Source of the DNA: G963674955 sp963674955
Lineage (GTDB): Bacteria > Desulfobacterota > Desulfovibrionia > Desulfovibrionales > Desulfovibrionaceae
Direction: 5' to 3'
Assembly: GCA_963674955.2 (NCBI GenBank)
Contig: CAXXKR010000001.1
Location: 372,001-436,000 of the forward strand
Length of the DNA stretch: 64,000 bases
Part shown: positions 32,729-41,269 of the stretch, in pieces
Numbering within the stretch: position 1 is the stretch's first letter
How the letters are laid out: each line of letters opens with the position of its first letter
Notes under the pieces: model-generated
What the model saw: the letters and a program-made list of their open reading frames with translations, nothing else
What the model was told of the DNA's origin: nothing
Database searches by the model: none
Made by a program: the position numbers and the translations under genes

Positions 32729-34858
32729 TCAGGACTTGAGGTCGGCGATGAGCCTGTTCAGGCTCTGGGCCAGCTGCGAGAGTTCCAGCACGGCCTGGGC
32801 CGATTGTTCCATCGCCTCGGAGACTTCGGCGGATATCTTGTCCATTTCCTCGGTGCTTCTGGTTATCTGCTCCGAGGCCGCAGACTGCTCTTCCGATGCC
32901 GTGGCGATGGACTGGACCTGGTCCGACGAGCTTTCGGAATAGTTGACGATCTCCTTGAGGGCCTCGCCGGACTGGTTGGCCAGGTCGGTGCTCACGTTCA
33001 CTGCCTCCACGGCCTGTTCCGTGGCGGTAATGTTGTCCCGAGCCACCTGCTGGATGGCGCCAACGGCCTCGCCGACTTCCGTGGTGGCGGACATGGTTTT
33101 TTCCGCCAGCTTGCGCACCTCGTCGGCCACAACTGCGAAACCGCGTCCCGCGTCGCCGGCGCGTGCGGCCTCAATGGCCGCGTTCAGGGCCAGCAGGTTG
33201 GTCTGGTCGGCGATGTCGGAAATGACGTTCATGATTTCGCCGATGCCTTCGGCCTGTTTGCCGAGATTGGCCATGTTGGTGTTCAACTGCGCCGCAAGGT
33301 TGTGGACCTGGTAGATGGCCTCGATGACCTTGTCCACGATGCTGGCTCCTTCCTGGGCCTTGATTCTGGCCTGGTTGGAGTTTTCAGCGGCCTGGCCCGC
33401 GTTCTTGGCGACCTCCATGACCGTTGCGTTCATCTCTTCCATGGCCGTGACCGTCTCGGTGATTCTTTCCTTTTGCACGGCCGTGCCCTTGCTGGACTGT
33501 TCCACCTGGGCCGAAAGCTCTTCCGCGGCGCCTGCCAGGGATTCGGAAATCTGGGAGGCCTCCTCGGCGGTGACCAGCATCTTTTTCTGGGCGTTCTTTA
33601 TTTCGGTCTGGTCTATGACGATTTCAAAGGCTCCAGTGACCTTGCCCCTGGAGTCGGTGATGGGCACGCCGATGTAGCTGATCTCCAAATCCAGGTCTGC
33701 GGGATGGGCATCGGTTTCGGCCTGAATGGTGCCCTTGGTCTTCATGGCCCGGCTACAGGCGCAATTTTCGGTTTGGCAGTGACCCGTCTTGAAGAAGTCG
33801 TAGCAATGCCTGCCGACATAGTCCTCGTGCGAGGACAAATTGTTCAGGCTCTGGGCCGCCTTGTTCAGGTAGAGGACTTCGTAGTTCGTGCTTATGGCCA
33901 TGAGCGGGACCGGTATGTCGTCAAAGTATTCCAGCAGGGAATCCGAGATTCTGTTTCCGCCCCTTACCAGCTGGGCAAAGGCCCCGTGAAATTTCGAGCT
34001 GTCGCCGCGAAAGCGCAGATGGCCGGTCTCGATGTTTTCCACAGTGTTGTCCGATTCAGCCAGGACCTCCTTGATGGTTTCCGGTATGTGGCCCACGGCC
34101 CTGGCGATCAGGCCCACCTCGTCGTTCTGGTCCATGTCCAGTTTGGCGTCGATGTTGCCTTTGGAGATTTCATCGGCAAAGGCCGTTACCCGTTTGAGTC
34201 CCCCGGCAACCGAGGTTGCGAGAAGGTAGCTGAGCAGGGCGGCAATGGCGGCCACCACGCCAACCTGCACCAGCATCTCGTTGCGGCGCTGGACGGCGGC
34301 GTCCTTGAGGTCGTCCACGTAGATGCCGCTGCCCACTACCCATCCCCAAGGTTTGTAGAGCTTGACGTAGGATATCTTGTCCACGGGCTCGTCTTTTCCC
34401 ACCTTGGGCCACATGTAGTCCACCTCGCCTTCGCCCTTTTCCTTGGCCACCTTGGCGAATTCGACAAACAGATACTTTCCGTTGGGGTCCTGACTTTTTG
34501 ACAGGTCCTTGCCGTCGAGTTCGGGCTTTATGGGGTGCATGACGATTACCGCATTGGTGTCGTTTATCCAGAAATACTGGTCTCCGGAGTAGCGCATCTT
34601 TTTCACGGCGCTCTTCGCCATGTCCTGCGCCTCGGCCTCGGACAGTTTTCCCTCCTTGGCCTGTTCCCCGAAAAAGGCGAGGACCGAATGGGCCACTTCC
34701 ACACTCTGTCTGGTGGCTATCCTTTTTTCGGATTGGAGGCTGTCGTTGAACATGGGCAGGAAGTAACCGAACATGCCGGCCACGACCAGGACGATGAGAA
34801 ACAGGTAAAGACTCATGATCTTGAAGAAAAGATTCAGAGATTTGAAAAAACGAAGCAT
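32729..34858 (-). CDS. Methyl-accepting chemotaxis protein (Cache, HAMP, PAS)
   Basis: A 709-residue chemoreceptor. Helix one (SLYLFLIVLVVAGMFGYFLPM) leads to a periplasmic Cache domain (QYFWINDTNAVIVMHPIKPELDGKDLS) of the type that binds small acids. Helix two (VGVVAAIAALLSYLLATSVAG) is followed by HAMP (about 210-260) and a PAS domain (about 310-420) with a dense Cys cluster (CYDFF...GHCQTENCACS) that could hold metal or sense redox state. The signalling domain has the conserved hairpin (DQTNLLALNAAIEAARAGDAGRGFAVVADEVRKLAEKT). It ends without a CheR-tether pentapeptide. The ATG at 34858 opens the membrane helix. CheA would be controlled in trans; no che genes are in this window. Confidence 0.95.
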   Translation of the reverse strand: MLRFFKSLNLFFKIMSLYLFLIVLVVAGMFGYFLPMFNDSLQSEKRIATRQSVEVAHSVLAFFGEQAKEGKLSEAEAQDMAKSAVKKMRYSGDQYFWINDTNAVIVMHPIKPELDGKDLSKSQDPNGKYLFVEFAKVAKEKGEGEVDYMWPKVGKDEPVDKISYVKLYKPWGWVVGSGIYVDDLKDAAVQRRNEMLVQVGVVAAIAALLSYLLATSVAGGLKRVTAFADEISKGNIDAKLDMDQNDEVGLIARAVGHIPETIKEVLAESDNTVENIETGHLRFRGDSSKFHGAFAQLVRGGNRISDSLLEYFDDIPVPLMAISTNYEVLYLNKAAQSLNNLSSHEDYVGRHCYDFFKTGHCQTENCACSRAMKTKGTIQAETDAHPADLDLEISYIGVPITDSRGKVTGAFEIVIDQTEIKNAQKKMLVTAEEASQISESLAGAAEELSAQVEQSSKGTAVQKERITETVTAMEEMNATVMEVAKNAGQAAENSNQARIKAQEGASIVDKVIEAIYQVHNLAAQLNTNMANLGKQAEGIGEIMNVISDIADQTNLLALNAAIEAARAGDAGRGFAVVADEVRKLAEKTMSATTEVGEAVGAIQQVARDNITATEQAVEAVNVSTDLANQSGEALKEIVNYSESSSDQVQSIATASEEQSAASEQITRSTEEMDKISAEVSEAMEQSAQAVLELSQLAQSLNRLIADLKS

Positions 34859-35311
34859 ACAGCACCCCCGGTGGAGTCTTGAAAGAGACATTTGGGTTTC
34901 CGCATCCCCCCGAACGCGGAAAAAGTACTATCAGATTCATAAATTGGCTTTACGACTGTAATCATTATACCAAAACAGACTTATTGGCGATAGTTTTTGT
35001 TTAAAAAGGGTTAACGAGATTACGATATGAATTATAGGACATTGTGTTTCGCAGTAGCTATCTTGCCGGGGAGAGGCTCAGGCGGAATCGTGTTTTGCGG
35101 GAGGTGTGAGGTCTGGAATCATCCCTTGCATTTTCTTATGGTTGCGCTTTGCCTTTTTTGTAACAGGCTTAAATAGTGTTTGATTTCATCGTGAAAATAC
35201 CCTGTGCGCGAACCTAATGATTACTGCCCAGCGTCCGATAAGTACTCCAACGGCGGTTGTTTTCATCCGCCGGTATGCAGGCGATTCGAGTTGAGCTCCC
35301 GGGGAGGGGCC
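34859..35311. other. 453-base intergenic region between chemoreceptor and FlgM-like gene
   Basis: No convincing gene. It is AT-rich in its first half. A stem TTTCCGC / GCGGAAA (34897-34922, 12-base loop) lies in the chemoreceptor leader. On the minus strand TAAA followed after 11 bases by GCCAATAA (around 34983-35005) resembles sigma-28 elements but with the wrong spacing (15 expected). The part near 35050-35200 holds nothing I can identify. Confidence 0.5.
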
Positions 35312-35503
35312 ATGAAGCAGGAAAGACTTGGAAACAGCGGCAACAGCCCTGAGAGTTTAGAGGGGGAAGCGAGCCTCGAACTGGAACGGGAGCGTGCCGA
35401 CAAGCTCAGGAAGCTCAAGGAGCAGATCAGAAACGGCACCTACGAGGCCGACATCAAGGATATCGCCATGCAGATATCCTCGGCCATGAACCGCGCCGTC
35501 TGA
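35312..35503 (+). CDS. Short FlgM-like anti-sigma factor
   Basis: A 63-residue protein. The C-terminal half (RADKLRKLKEQIRNGTYEADIKDIAMQISSAMN) matches the sigma-28-binding half of FlgM (VxxLKxxIxxGxYxxDxxxIAxxL). GGGGAGGGG precedes the ATG. The family is normally about 95-100 residues; here only about 25 residues of acidic, Ser/Asn-rich sequence precede the binding half, so most of the export-signal region is missing. FlgM holds the flagellar sigma factor inactive until export through the hook. The usual neighbours (flgN, flgK) are absent; the nearest genes are a chemoreceptor and a carbamoyltransferase. Alternative upstream GTG 35204 gives a Cys-rich non-FlgM extension and lacks a ribosome site. 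Confidence 0.72.
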   Translation: MKQERLGNSGNSPESLEGEASLELERERADKLRKLKEQIRNGTYEADIKDIAMQISSAMNRAV

Positions 35504-35526
35504 TTGTAGTCAAGATATGCATTTTC

Positions 35527-35561
35527 AAGCCCCGCCCTTTTGGGACGGGGCTTTGTTTTTT
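35527..35561 (+). terminator. Terminator of the FlgM-like gene
   Basis: AAGCCCCGCCC and GGGACGGGGCTT pair with one bulged base around a TTTT loop, followed by TGTTTTTT. It lies 24 bases past the stop and may also act on the converging carbamoyltransferase transcript. Confidence 0.88.
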
Positions 35562-35578
35562 CAGATGATCGAGCGGGG

Positions 35579-37435
35579 CTAGTCCAGCTCGAACTCGTCG
35601 CGCCAGTCCCCTTCCTCGTCCCACTCGGGCTGGTCCTTCTTGCTGAACAGGCAGTCGCCCACCACAAGGTAGTCCATCTCGGTGCGCATGAAGCAGGTAT
35701 AGGCGTCGCGGGGCGTGCAGACAATGGGTTCGCCGCGTACGTTGAAGCTGGTGTTGACCACCAGGGCGCAGCCCTGTTCCCTGCGAAAGGTGTCGATGAG
35801 CCCCCAGTAGCGCGGGTTGGTCTTCCTGCTCACGCTCTGGATGCGGGCCGAATAGTCCACGTGGGTTATGGCCGGGATGTCCGAACGCTGCACGTAGAGC
35901 CGGTCGTACATGGGCATCTCGTCGTAGTTCTCCGGCAGCGGGTTGCAGCGCTTCCCGGTCACCGGAGCCACGATGAGCATATAGGGCGAAGGGCGATCCA
36001 GATCGAAGTAGTTGGCTATCTCCTCTTCCATGATGGAAGGGGCGAAGGGGCGGAAACCCTCGCGGTATTTGATTTTCAGGTTCAGCTTCTTCTGCATCTC
36101 CGGGTGGCGCGGGTCGCCCAGGATGCTGCGGTTGCCCAGGGCGCGGGGACCGTATTCCATGCGTCCCTGAAACCAGCCGATGGCGTTTCCTTCGGCCAGA
36201 AGCGCGGCCACCCTGGAACTGAGCTTGTCGAAATCGTCTATCCTTTCATAAGGGGCGCTGAACTTGCGGGATACCCGGCGCACGGCGTTCTCGCCGAATT
36301 CCGGTCCGAGGTACGCGCCGCTCATGGAGTCCTCGGCATCAGGCTTGCGCTCCACGCCCTGCCAGATATGGCGTCCGGCCAAGGCTGCGCCCAAGGCTCC
36401 TCCGGCGTCGCCCGCCGCAGGCTGAATCCAGATGTCCTTGAAGGTGCCGCGCCTGAGCAGCTTGCCGTTGGCAACGCAGTTCAGGGCCACGCCGCCGGCC
36501 ATGACCAGATTCTCGCAGCCGGTCAGTTCCTTTGCGGTCTCGGCCAGCCTGAACACGACATCTTCGGTGATCTGCTGGATGGCCAGGGCCAAATCCATGT
36601 ACTCCTGGCCGATCTCGGTCTCGGGTTTGCGCGGAGGGATTCCCAGCACGTCGGACCACTTGCAGTCCCTGCACATGGTCAGGCCCGTGGCGTAGTTGAA
36701 GTAGTCCATGTTCAAAAGCATGGACCCGTCCTCGCGCAGGTCGATCATCTCGTCCAGAATCTTTTCCTTCCAGCGCTTCACGTCCTTTGATCCGGGATTG
36801 CCGTATGGAGCGAGTCCCATGAGCTTGTATTCGCCGCTGTTGACCCGGAAGCCGCAAAAGGCGGTAAAGGCCGAATACAGAAGCCCCAGGGAATGGGGGA
36901 ACTGCAGTTCCCTGAGCACGGTGATGTCCTTGCCCTTGCCCTTGCCGATGGTGGTGGTGGCCCATTCGCCCACGCCGTCGATGGTCAGGATGGCCGCCTC
37001 TTCAAAGGGCGAGGGATAGAACGCGGAAGCCGCGTGGGAAAGGTGGTGCTCGGGGAATATGACCTTGGGCTTGCCCTTGCCGAGTTTTTTCAGCTCGTCC
37101 GAGAGCATGCGCCGCATGAACAGCTTTTCCTTGATCCAGACCGGTATGGCCTGGAGAAAGCTTTGCAGTCCCTGGGGCGCGAACCCGTGATAGGTTTCCA
37201 GCAGACGCTCGAATTTCAGGATGGGCTTGTCGTAGAACGCCACGCAGGAAAGGTCGCCAAGGGACAGGCCTCCTTCCTTGAGCACGTATGCCGCGGCATT
37301 GGCCGGAAAGTCGGAATCGTGTTTCTTGCGCGTGAAGCGCTCCTCCTGCGCCGCCGCCACGATTTCGCCGTCCACAAGAAGGACGGCGGCGGAATCGTGG
37401 TAGTAGGCTGAGAGTCCCAGAATCGCGTCGGGCAT
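35579..37435 (-). CDS. O-carbamoyltransferase (NodU/CmcH family)
   Basis: A 618-residue enzyme of the usual length. The N-terminal Kae1-like domain has DAILGLSAYYHDSAAVLLVDGEIVAAAQEERF and the metal-binding HHLSHAASAFYPSPF. The C-terminal domain has RMEYGPRALGNRSIL and TSFNVRGEPIVCTPRDAYTCF. Using carbamoyl phosphate and ATP it makes a carbamoyl-adenylate and transfers the carbamoyl group to a hydroxyl on a small molecule or sugar; the acceptor is unknown. It ends 16 bases past the FlgM-like terminator and is followed upstream by DUF5989 and SxtJ genes, the trio also known from saxitoxin-type clusters and many unrelated bacteria. Confidence 0.94.
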   Translation of the reverse strand: MPDAILGLSAYYHDSAAVLLVDGEIVAAAQEERFTRKKHDSDFPANAAAYVLKEGGLSLGDLSCVAFYDKPILKFERLLETYHGFAPQGLQSFLQAIPVWIKEKLFMRRMLSDELKKLGKGKPKVIFPEHHLSHAASAFYPSPFEEAAILTIDGVGEWATTTIGKGKGKDITVLRELQFPHSLGLLYSAFTAFCGFRVNSGEYKLMGLAPYGNPGSKDVKRWKEKILDEMIDLREDGSMLLNMDYFNYATGLTMCRDCKWSDVLGIPPRKPETEIGQEYMDLALAIQQITEDVVFRLAETAKELTGCENLVMAGGVALNCVANGKLLRRGTFKDIWIQPAAGDAGGALGAALAGRHIWQGVERKPDAEDSMSGAYLGPEFGENAVRRVSRKFSAPYERIDDFDKLSSRVAALLAEGNAIGWFQGRMEYGPRALGNRSILGDPRHPEMQKKLNLKIKYREGFRPFAPSIMEEEIANYFDLDRPSPYMLIVAPVTGKRCNPLPENYDEMPMYDRLYVQRSDIPAITHVDYSARIQSVSRKTNPRYWGLIDTFRREQGCALVVNTSFNVRGEPIVCTPRDAYTCFMRTEMDYLVVGDCLFSKKDQPEWDEEGDWRDEFELD

Positions 37436-37446
37436 TTTCTACCAGC

Positions 37447-37596
37447 CTAGAATACGGTGTAAATAAACGGGGCGATGGCCGAGCCGCTGGTCAGCACGAT
37501 GAGCGCGCCGAAAAGAAGCAGGGTGAGTATGATGGGCAGCAGCCAGAATTTTTTCCTGACTTTCAAGAAGCCCCAAAGATCTCTCAAAAAATCCAT
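37447..37596 (-). CDS. DUF5989-like small membrane protein
   Basis: A 49-residue protein missed by length filters. The minus-strand frame reads MDFLRDLWGFLKVRKKFWLL, then a hydrophobic helix (PIILTLLLFGALIVLTSGSA) and ends IAPFIYTVF. AAGGAG lies 8 bases before the ATG. The pattern of a basic amphipathic start plus one membrane helix is that of the DUF5989 family that accompanies NodU/CmcH carbamoyltransferases and SxtJ. It lies 11 bases before the carbamoyltransferase gene in the same operon. Function unknown. Confidence 0.85.
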   Translation of the reverse strand: MDFLRDLWGFLKVRKKFWLLPIILTLLLFGALIVLTSGSAIAPFIYTVF

Positions 37597-37607
37597 AATA
37601 TATCTCC

Positions 37608-38018
37608 TTAAAACGGTTGTTCCACGTCCTGGGCGGTATAGGTATGGTCTCTAACCACCATGACCGATTCCTGCCCTTTCTTGAAGGCCTTGAGCCGCAT
37701 GGAGTCCTTGCCCATGGCCCTTCTCAGGCAGGCGATGGGAGTCACCACGACGAAAAAGACAATGCTCAGCAATATCTTAGAAACCACGGTGCCCAGCAGC
37801 CCGGAAAGGCCGAGCCAGACATAGGCCGCAGGCGTGTAGGCCGAAGGCCAGGTCATGTTCAGCACCAGCAGGGCGATGGCCGCCACGTTCCACCCGTTGT
37901 CGTGGGTGAAAAGGCCCACGATGAGACAGATGAGAACCATGGCCATGCCGGTGTCCCGGGCCTGGGCCTTGCTTATGCTCTTGGGGATGATTTCGTGATC
38001 GTTGGCTTTGGTATCCAT
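37608..38018 (-). CDS. SxtJ-like membrane protein
   Basis: A 136-residue membrane protein with three to four helices (TGMAMVLICLIVGLFTH; NVAAIALLVLNMTWPSAYTPAAYVWLGLSGLLG; ILLSIVFFVVVTPIACLRR). The centre (LVLNMTWPSAYTPAAYVWLGLSG) is characteristic of SxtJ. The ATG at 38018 is chosen because AAAGGATATTAT precedes it; the longer frame has no signal. It is first in an operon with DUF5989 and the carbamoyltransferase, so it probably helps that reaction at the membrane (inference). Confidence 0.85.
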   Translation of the reverse strand: MDTKANDHEIIPKSISKAQARDTGMAMVLICLIVGLFTHDNGWNVAAIALLVLNMTWPSAYTPAAYVWLGLSGLLGTVVSKILLSIVFFVVVTPIACLRRAMGKDSMRLKAFKKGQESVMVVRDHTYTAQDVEQPF

Positions 38019-38166
38019 ATAATATCCTTTCGCGGTCATATACTGTAAGTCGCAAGAAAGTTCCACTGCCAGAATCCGGCGAAAAACACAAGGTCGGGCT
38101 CCTGCCCTTCGAAACTTGATCCCCCCTGATTATTGGTGTAGCTGGTTTTTCCGGAACGTGACGATC

Positions 38167-38745
38167 ATGAAAAAAACAATCCTTCTTATCATCCTGGCCG
38201 CCCTGCTCCCGGCGTCAACGGCCCAGGCTCATCCCCACGTCTTCGTGGAATACGGCATCGACTTCGTGCTCGACGAGGAGGGGCTGGCCGGATTCCGCCA
38301 GATATGGACCTTTGATGAGATGTTCTCCATGACCATGCTCATGGAATTCGGCAACGGGGATATGAAACTCACGCCGGACGAGGTCGATCTTTTCAAGAAA
38401 GGGGCCTTTGACAACCTCAAGGGCTTCAACTATTTCACCACCCTGGTGGTCAACGGGCAGCTGCACAAGGTGGACAATGTCACGAATTTCACCGCGCGCA
38501 CGGAAAACGAGAAACTGATCTACGAATTTTTCGTGCCCATAAAAGTGAAGAGTCCGGCCAAGGTCGAAGTGGCCATATACGACGAGTCCTACTACACCGA
38601 CGTATACCTGCTGCGCGACAAGGTCAGGATCGAGAACCCGGCCGGGATCAAGGCCGTCTACACGGCCGACTTGGCCGAGCACATAACCTACAACTACGGA
38701 GGCATGGCCATGGTGCCCGACTCCGTGGTCCTTGATCTGCAATGA
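38167..38745 (+). CDS. DUF1007 periplasmic protein
   Basis: A 192-residue precursor with a signal peptide (ILLIILAALLPASTAQA) followed at once by HPHVFVEYGIDFVLDEEGLAGFRQIWTFDEMFS, the opening of the DUF1007 family. The His pair at the mature N-terminus can bind a metal in the manner of an ATCUN-like or His motif (inference). The family is found beside NicO/RcnA-type nickel-cobalt transporters, and here the stop overlaps the NicO start by 4 bases (ATGA), so the two are coupled. The ATG at 38167 opens the signal peptide. It likely delivers or accepts metal on the periplasmic side. Confidence 0.9.
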   Translation: MKKTILLIILAALLPASTAQAHPHVFVEYGIDFVLDEEGLAGFRQIWTFDEMFSMTMLMEFGNGDMKLTPDEVDLFKKGAFDNLKGFNYFTTLVVNGQLHKVDNVTNFTARTENEKLIYEFFVPIKVKSPAKVEVAIYDESYYTDVYLLRDKVRIENPAGIKAVYTADLAEHITYNYGGMAMVPDSVVLDLQ

Positions 38746-39728
38746 CCATCGCCCGCCCGACATTCATGCTTGCGTTGCTCCTGGTTTTGGCCCTGTCCAC
38801 GGCAGCAGCCACCGTCACCTGCGCACACGGTGCGCAAAACCCTTTTCTTTCCGGCGGCGGAGAGCAGGAGAACAGCCGGGACGCCCAGCAGGACGCTCAA
38901 GAGGAAAATCGCAGAGACGCAGCTGTGGACCGGAAGGCTGCCGACCCCGGCCTGATGCAGAATTTTTACGCCACGGTGGCCCGGACCCAAAAGGAAATCC
39001 GTTCGCGCATGACCGGCTTTGCCCGTGACATCCGCCACAACCCCTGGGGCGGCTCCCTGTGGCTGTTCATGTTCTTCTCATTCGCCTACGGCGCGGTTCA
39101 CGCCCTTGGACCGGGCCACGGCAAGACCGTTGTCTGTTCATATTTTCTGAGCAGACCGGGCAGCCTCGGCCTGGGCTTGCTCATGGGCAACCTCATCACC
39201 CTGGTGCACGTGGGTTCGGCCACCCTGCTGGTCTGCGCCGCCTTTCTGCTGCTCAAGACCGGCATGGGCGGATTCGAGGATTTCAGCGGCCATCTGCAAA
39301 CGGCCAGCTTCGCGCTCATCGCCTGCATGGGCGTTGCCCTGACCCTGCTGACACTGAACAAGCTGAGAAAGGGAACGCTGCTGGTCTCTTCCTGCGACCC
39401 GCGACAAAGGGCGGCCAGCCTGAAAAACGTTCTGGCGGTCTCATTCGTCACGGGCATGGTCCCCTGTCCGGGCGCGGCCATCATCCTGGCCTTTTCCCTG
39501 ACCCTGGGCATCCTGCCTGCCGGGCTGGCGGCCATGTTTTTCCTGGCCCTGGGCATGGGGCTGACCACCACCCTCTTCGCACTGGCTGCGGTTGGCGCAC
39601 GCGGCGCGGCTACAAGGGCCGTGCAAAGCGACAACAAGCGTCTGACCTGGGTCTACGCCGCCCTTTCACTGACCGGCTCCCTGACCATCACAATCTTCGG
39701 CGCGGCCATGCTTTCGGCCAATCTTTAG
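38742..39728 (+). CDS. NicO/RcnA-type nickel-cobalt transporter
   Basis: A 328-residue membrane protein with an N-terminal helix or signal, a hydrophilic region (residues about 30-95, rich in Glu, Gln and Arg), then six helices. The metal site HALGPGHGKTVVCSYFL is the hallmark of the NicO superfamily, and FVTGMVPCPGAAIILAFSLTLG matches its second motif. It should export or import Ni2+ or Co2+ through the inner membrane. The extra hydrophilic N-terminal stretch has few His residues, unlike RcnA's His-rich loop. Its partner DUF1007 gene is upstream with a 4-base overlap. Confidence 0.92.
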   Translation: MTIARPTFMLALLLVLALSTAAATVTCAHGAQNPFLSGGGEQENSRDAQQDAQEENRRDAAVDRKAADPGLMQNFYATVARTQKEIRSRMTGFARDIRHNPWGGSLWLFMFFSFAYGAVHALGPGHGKTVVCSYFLSRPGSLGLGLLMGNLITLVHVGSATLLVCAAFLLLKTGMGGFEDFSGHLQTASFALIACMGVALTLLTLNKLRKGTLLVSSCDPRQRAASLKNVLAVSFVTGMVPCPGAAIILAFSLTLGILPAGLAAMFFLALGMGLTTTLFALAAVGARGAATRAVQSDNKRLTWVYAALSLTGSLTITIFGAAMLSANL

Positions 39729-39731
39729 GCA

Positions 39732-39783
39732 AATCTAAAAAGATAACCCCCCGACCAAGGCCAGGAGGTTATCTTTTTAGATT
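39732..39783. terminator. Bidirectional terminator between nicO-like and phoH-like genes
   Basis: AATCTAAAAAGATAACC (39732-39748) and its exact 17-base complement (39767-39783) enclose an 18-base loop. The A- and T-rich arms give T runs on both strands, and the genes on both sides converge on it. Confidence 0.85.
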
Positions 39784-39798
39784 AAGTCTAAACTTTTT

Positions 39799-40989
39799 CT
39801 ATAGTTTGGATTTTAGCACAATGTCCGTGATCGGCCCCCTGGAGCGGTCGCCCTTGAGGACCATGTGGGCGTAGTTGCGATAGCCCTTGAGCTTCTTGAC
39901 CATCCAGTTCAGGCCGTTGTTGGACTCGCTCAGGTAGGGGTTGTCCACCTGCCGGGTGTCGCCCAGGCAGATGCACTTCACCCCCTCGCCCATGCGCGTC
40001 AAAAGCGCCCTTGTCTCGCCGCGCGACAAGTTCTGCATCTCGTCGATGATGACCACCGCGTTTTCCATGTTCATGCCCCGAATAAAGGCGATGGGCATGA
40101 TCTCGAACCGCTTGGGGTTGAATTTCATGGCCTCCGGGCTGGGGTTCAGGAAGACCCGGTTGGCCGGACGCATGTCGTGCAGCTTGATGAGCAGGTCGTG
40201 CACGTAGCGCACATAGGGCAGCATCTTCTCTTCCACGTCGCCGGGCAGATAGCCCAGCTTGTTGCCGATCTCCACCACGGGCTTGACCACGTAGATCTTG
40301 CGAAAAGGGTTTTCCTTGTTCTCCAGGGTCAGGTAGAGGGCCGCGGCCAGGGCCAGGAAAGTCTTGCCGTAGCCCGCCTCGGACTGGACCGAGACAAGAT
40401 CGATGTCCTTGTGCAGCATGAGTTCCATGGCCAGATTCTGGTAGACGCTTCGCGGCTTAACGCCCCATACGTCGTGAGTGTAGGCTATGGCCTTGGGTCC
40501 TTCCGGGCCATGAAACACGGGCGTGCCCGACTCCCATTGGAAACAGTTGGGCAGGGGTTCCTCGCCCTCTTCCACGAATCCGGTGTAGAGCTGGCTTTCG
40601 GACCTGAAGGGCTCGGAGTCGCGGTAGCCCTCGCAACCCAGTCCGTGGACCCTGGCCTTGACCTGCAGCACACGGTCGTTGGTGATCAGGATGGGCTCGA
40701 TCATGCCCATGTTCTTGATCTCCTTCAAGATGCGTTCGTCAAAGTTTTCGTCGCACAGGTTCTGGGCGAATTCGGGTGGAAGGATATGGAGTTTGTCGTC
40801 GGCCAGAATGACCCGCACGGCCTGGCTGACCACATGGCCGATGCGATGATCCTTCTTCAGCTTGTCCAGCTCGGTAAGGACCGTGTAGGGAATGAATATC
40901 TTGTTTTCTTGCCCGTTTCTCAGGGCGTCGATGCATTTCGGGTTTTCAATAAGGACGTTGGTATCCAGCACAAAGGATTTTTCCGCCAT
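39799..40989 (-). CDS. PIN-PhoH family ATPase
   Basis: A 396-residue protein. The N-terminal PIN domain has the acidic nuclease residues (FVLDTNVLIENPKCID; LTELDKLKKD; LITNDRVLQ). The C-terminal PhoH domain has Walker A (AGYGKTFLALA) and Walker B (VVIIDEMQNLSRGETRALLTRMG, then CLGDTRQVD). PIN-PhoH proteins (PhoH2/YlaK) are known as RNA helicases with RNase activity. Both sites look intact. The ATG at 40989 opens a clean PIN domain; the longer frame carries a short Cys-rich extension without support. It stands alone between a convergent nicO-like gene and an unrelated transporter. Confidence 0.93.
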   Translation of the reverse strand: MAEKSFVLDTNVLIENPKCIDALRNGQENKIFIPYTVLTELDKLKKDHRIGHVVSQAVRVILADDKLHILPPEFAQNLCDENFDERILKEIKNMGMIEPILITNDRVLQVKARVHGLGCEGYRDSEPFRSESQLYTGFVEEGEEPLPNCFQWESGTPVFHGPEGPKAIAYTHDVWGVKPRSVYQNLAMELMLHKDIDLVSVQSEAGYGKTFLALAAALYLTLENKENPFRKIYVVKPVVEIGNKLGYLPGDVEEKMLPYVRYVHDLLIKLHDMRPANRVFLNPSPEAMKFNPKRFEIMPIAFIRGMNMENAVVIIDEMQNLSRGETRALLTRMGEGVKCICLGDTRQVDNPYLSESNNGLNWMVKKLKGYRNYAHMVLKGDRSRGPITDIVLKSKL

Positions 40990-41204
40990 AATCTGTTGTT
41001 CATCCTGTTTGAAGGTTGGATAGTCGCTCGAACAACCACTCAACAAGAATCCCGCTTCGGCATCACCTCCAATGAGTTGCCTATAGGATTGTCCGATTTT
41101 CGAGATAAAGTCTAGAGGATTTTAACCGATGCACGGGAATTCATACAAGGCCGGGCGGTTACGGTTTCGTGTCAAAACGGCTTTTACGCCAAACGCTGCC
41201 TCAT

Positions 41205-41233
41205 AAAAAAGGCGGAGGCATGTTGCCTCCGCC
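41205..41233 (-). terminator. Terminator of the YeeE/YedE gene pair
   Basis: GGCGGAGGCA and its exact complement flank a 3-base loop and are followed on the minus strand by TTTTTT. It lies 37 bases after the stop of the second gene. Confidence 0.92.
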
Positions 41234-41269
41234 CGAATTGTCATAATTTCGGGACTCAGTCCCTGGCCA

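Noticed and set aside
32804..34501. 565-codon plus-strand frame opposite a chemoreceptor
   Set aside because: Composition is Gly/Val/His-rich with no domain; the minus strand carries the full signalling hairpin.
38067..38166. Possible cobalamin riboswitch before DUF1007/NicO
   Set aside because: The B12-box core and GCC-ACTG context are absent; only a stray ACTGCC occurs.
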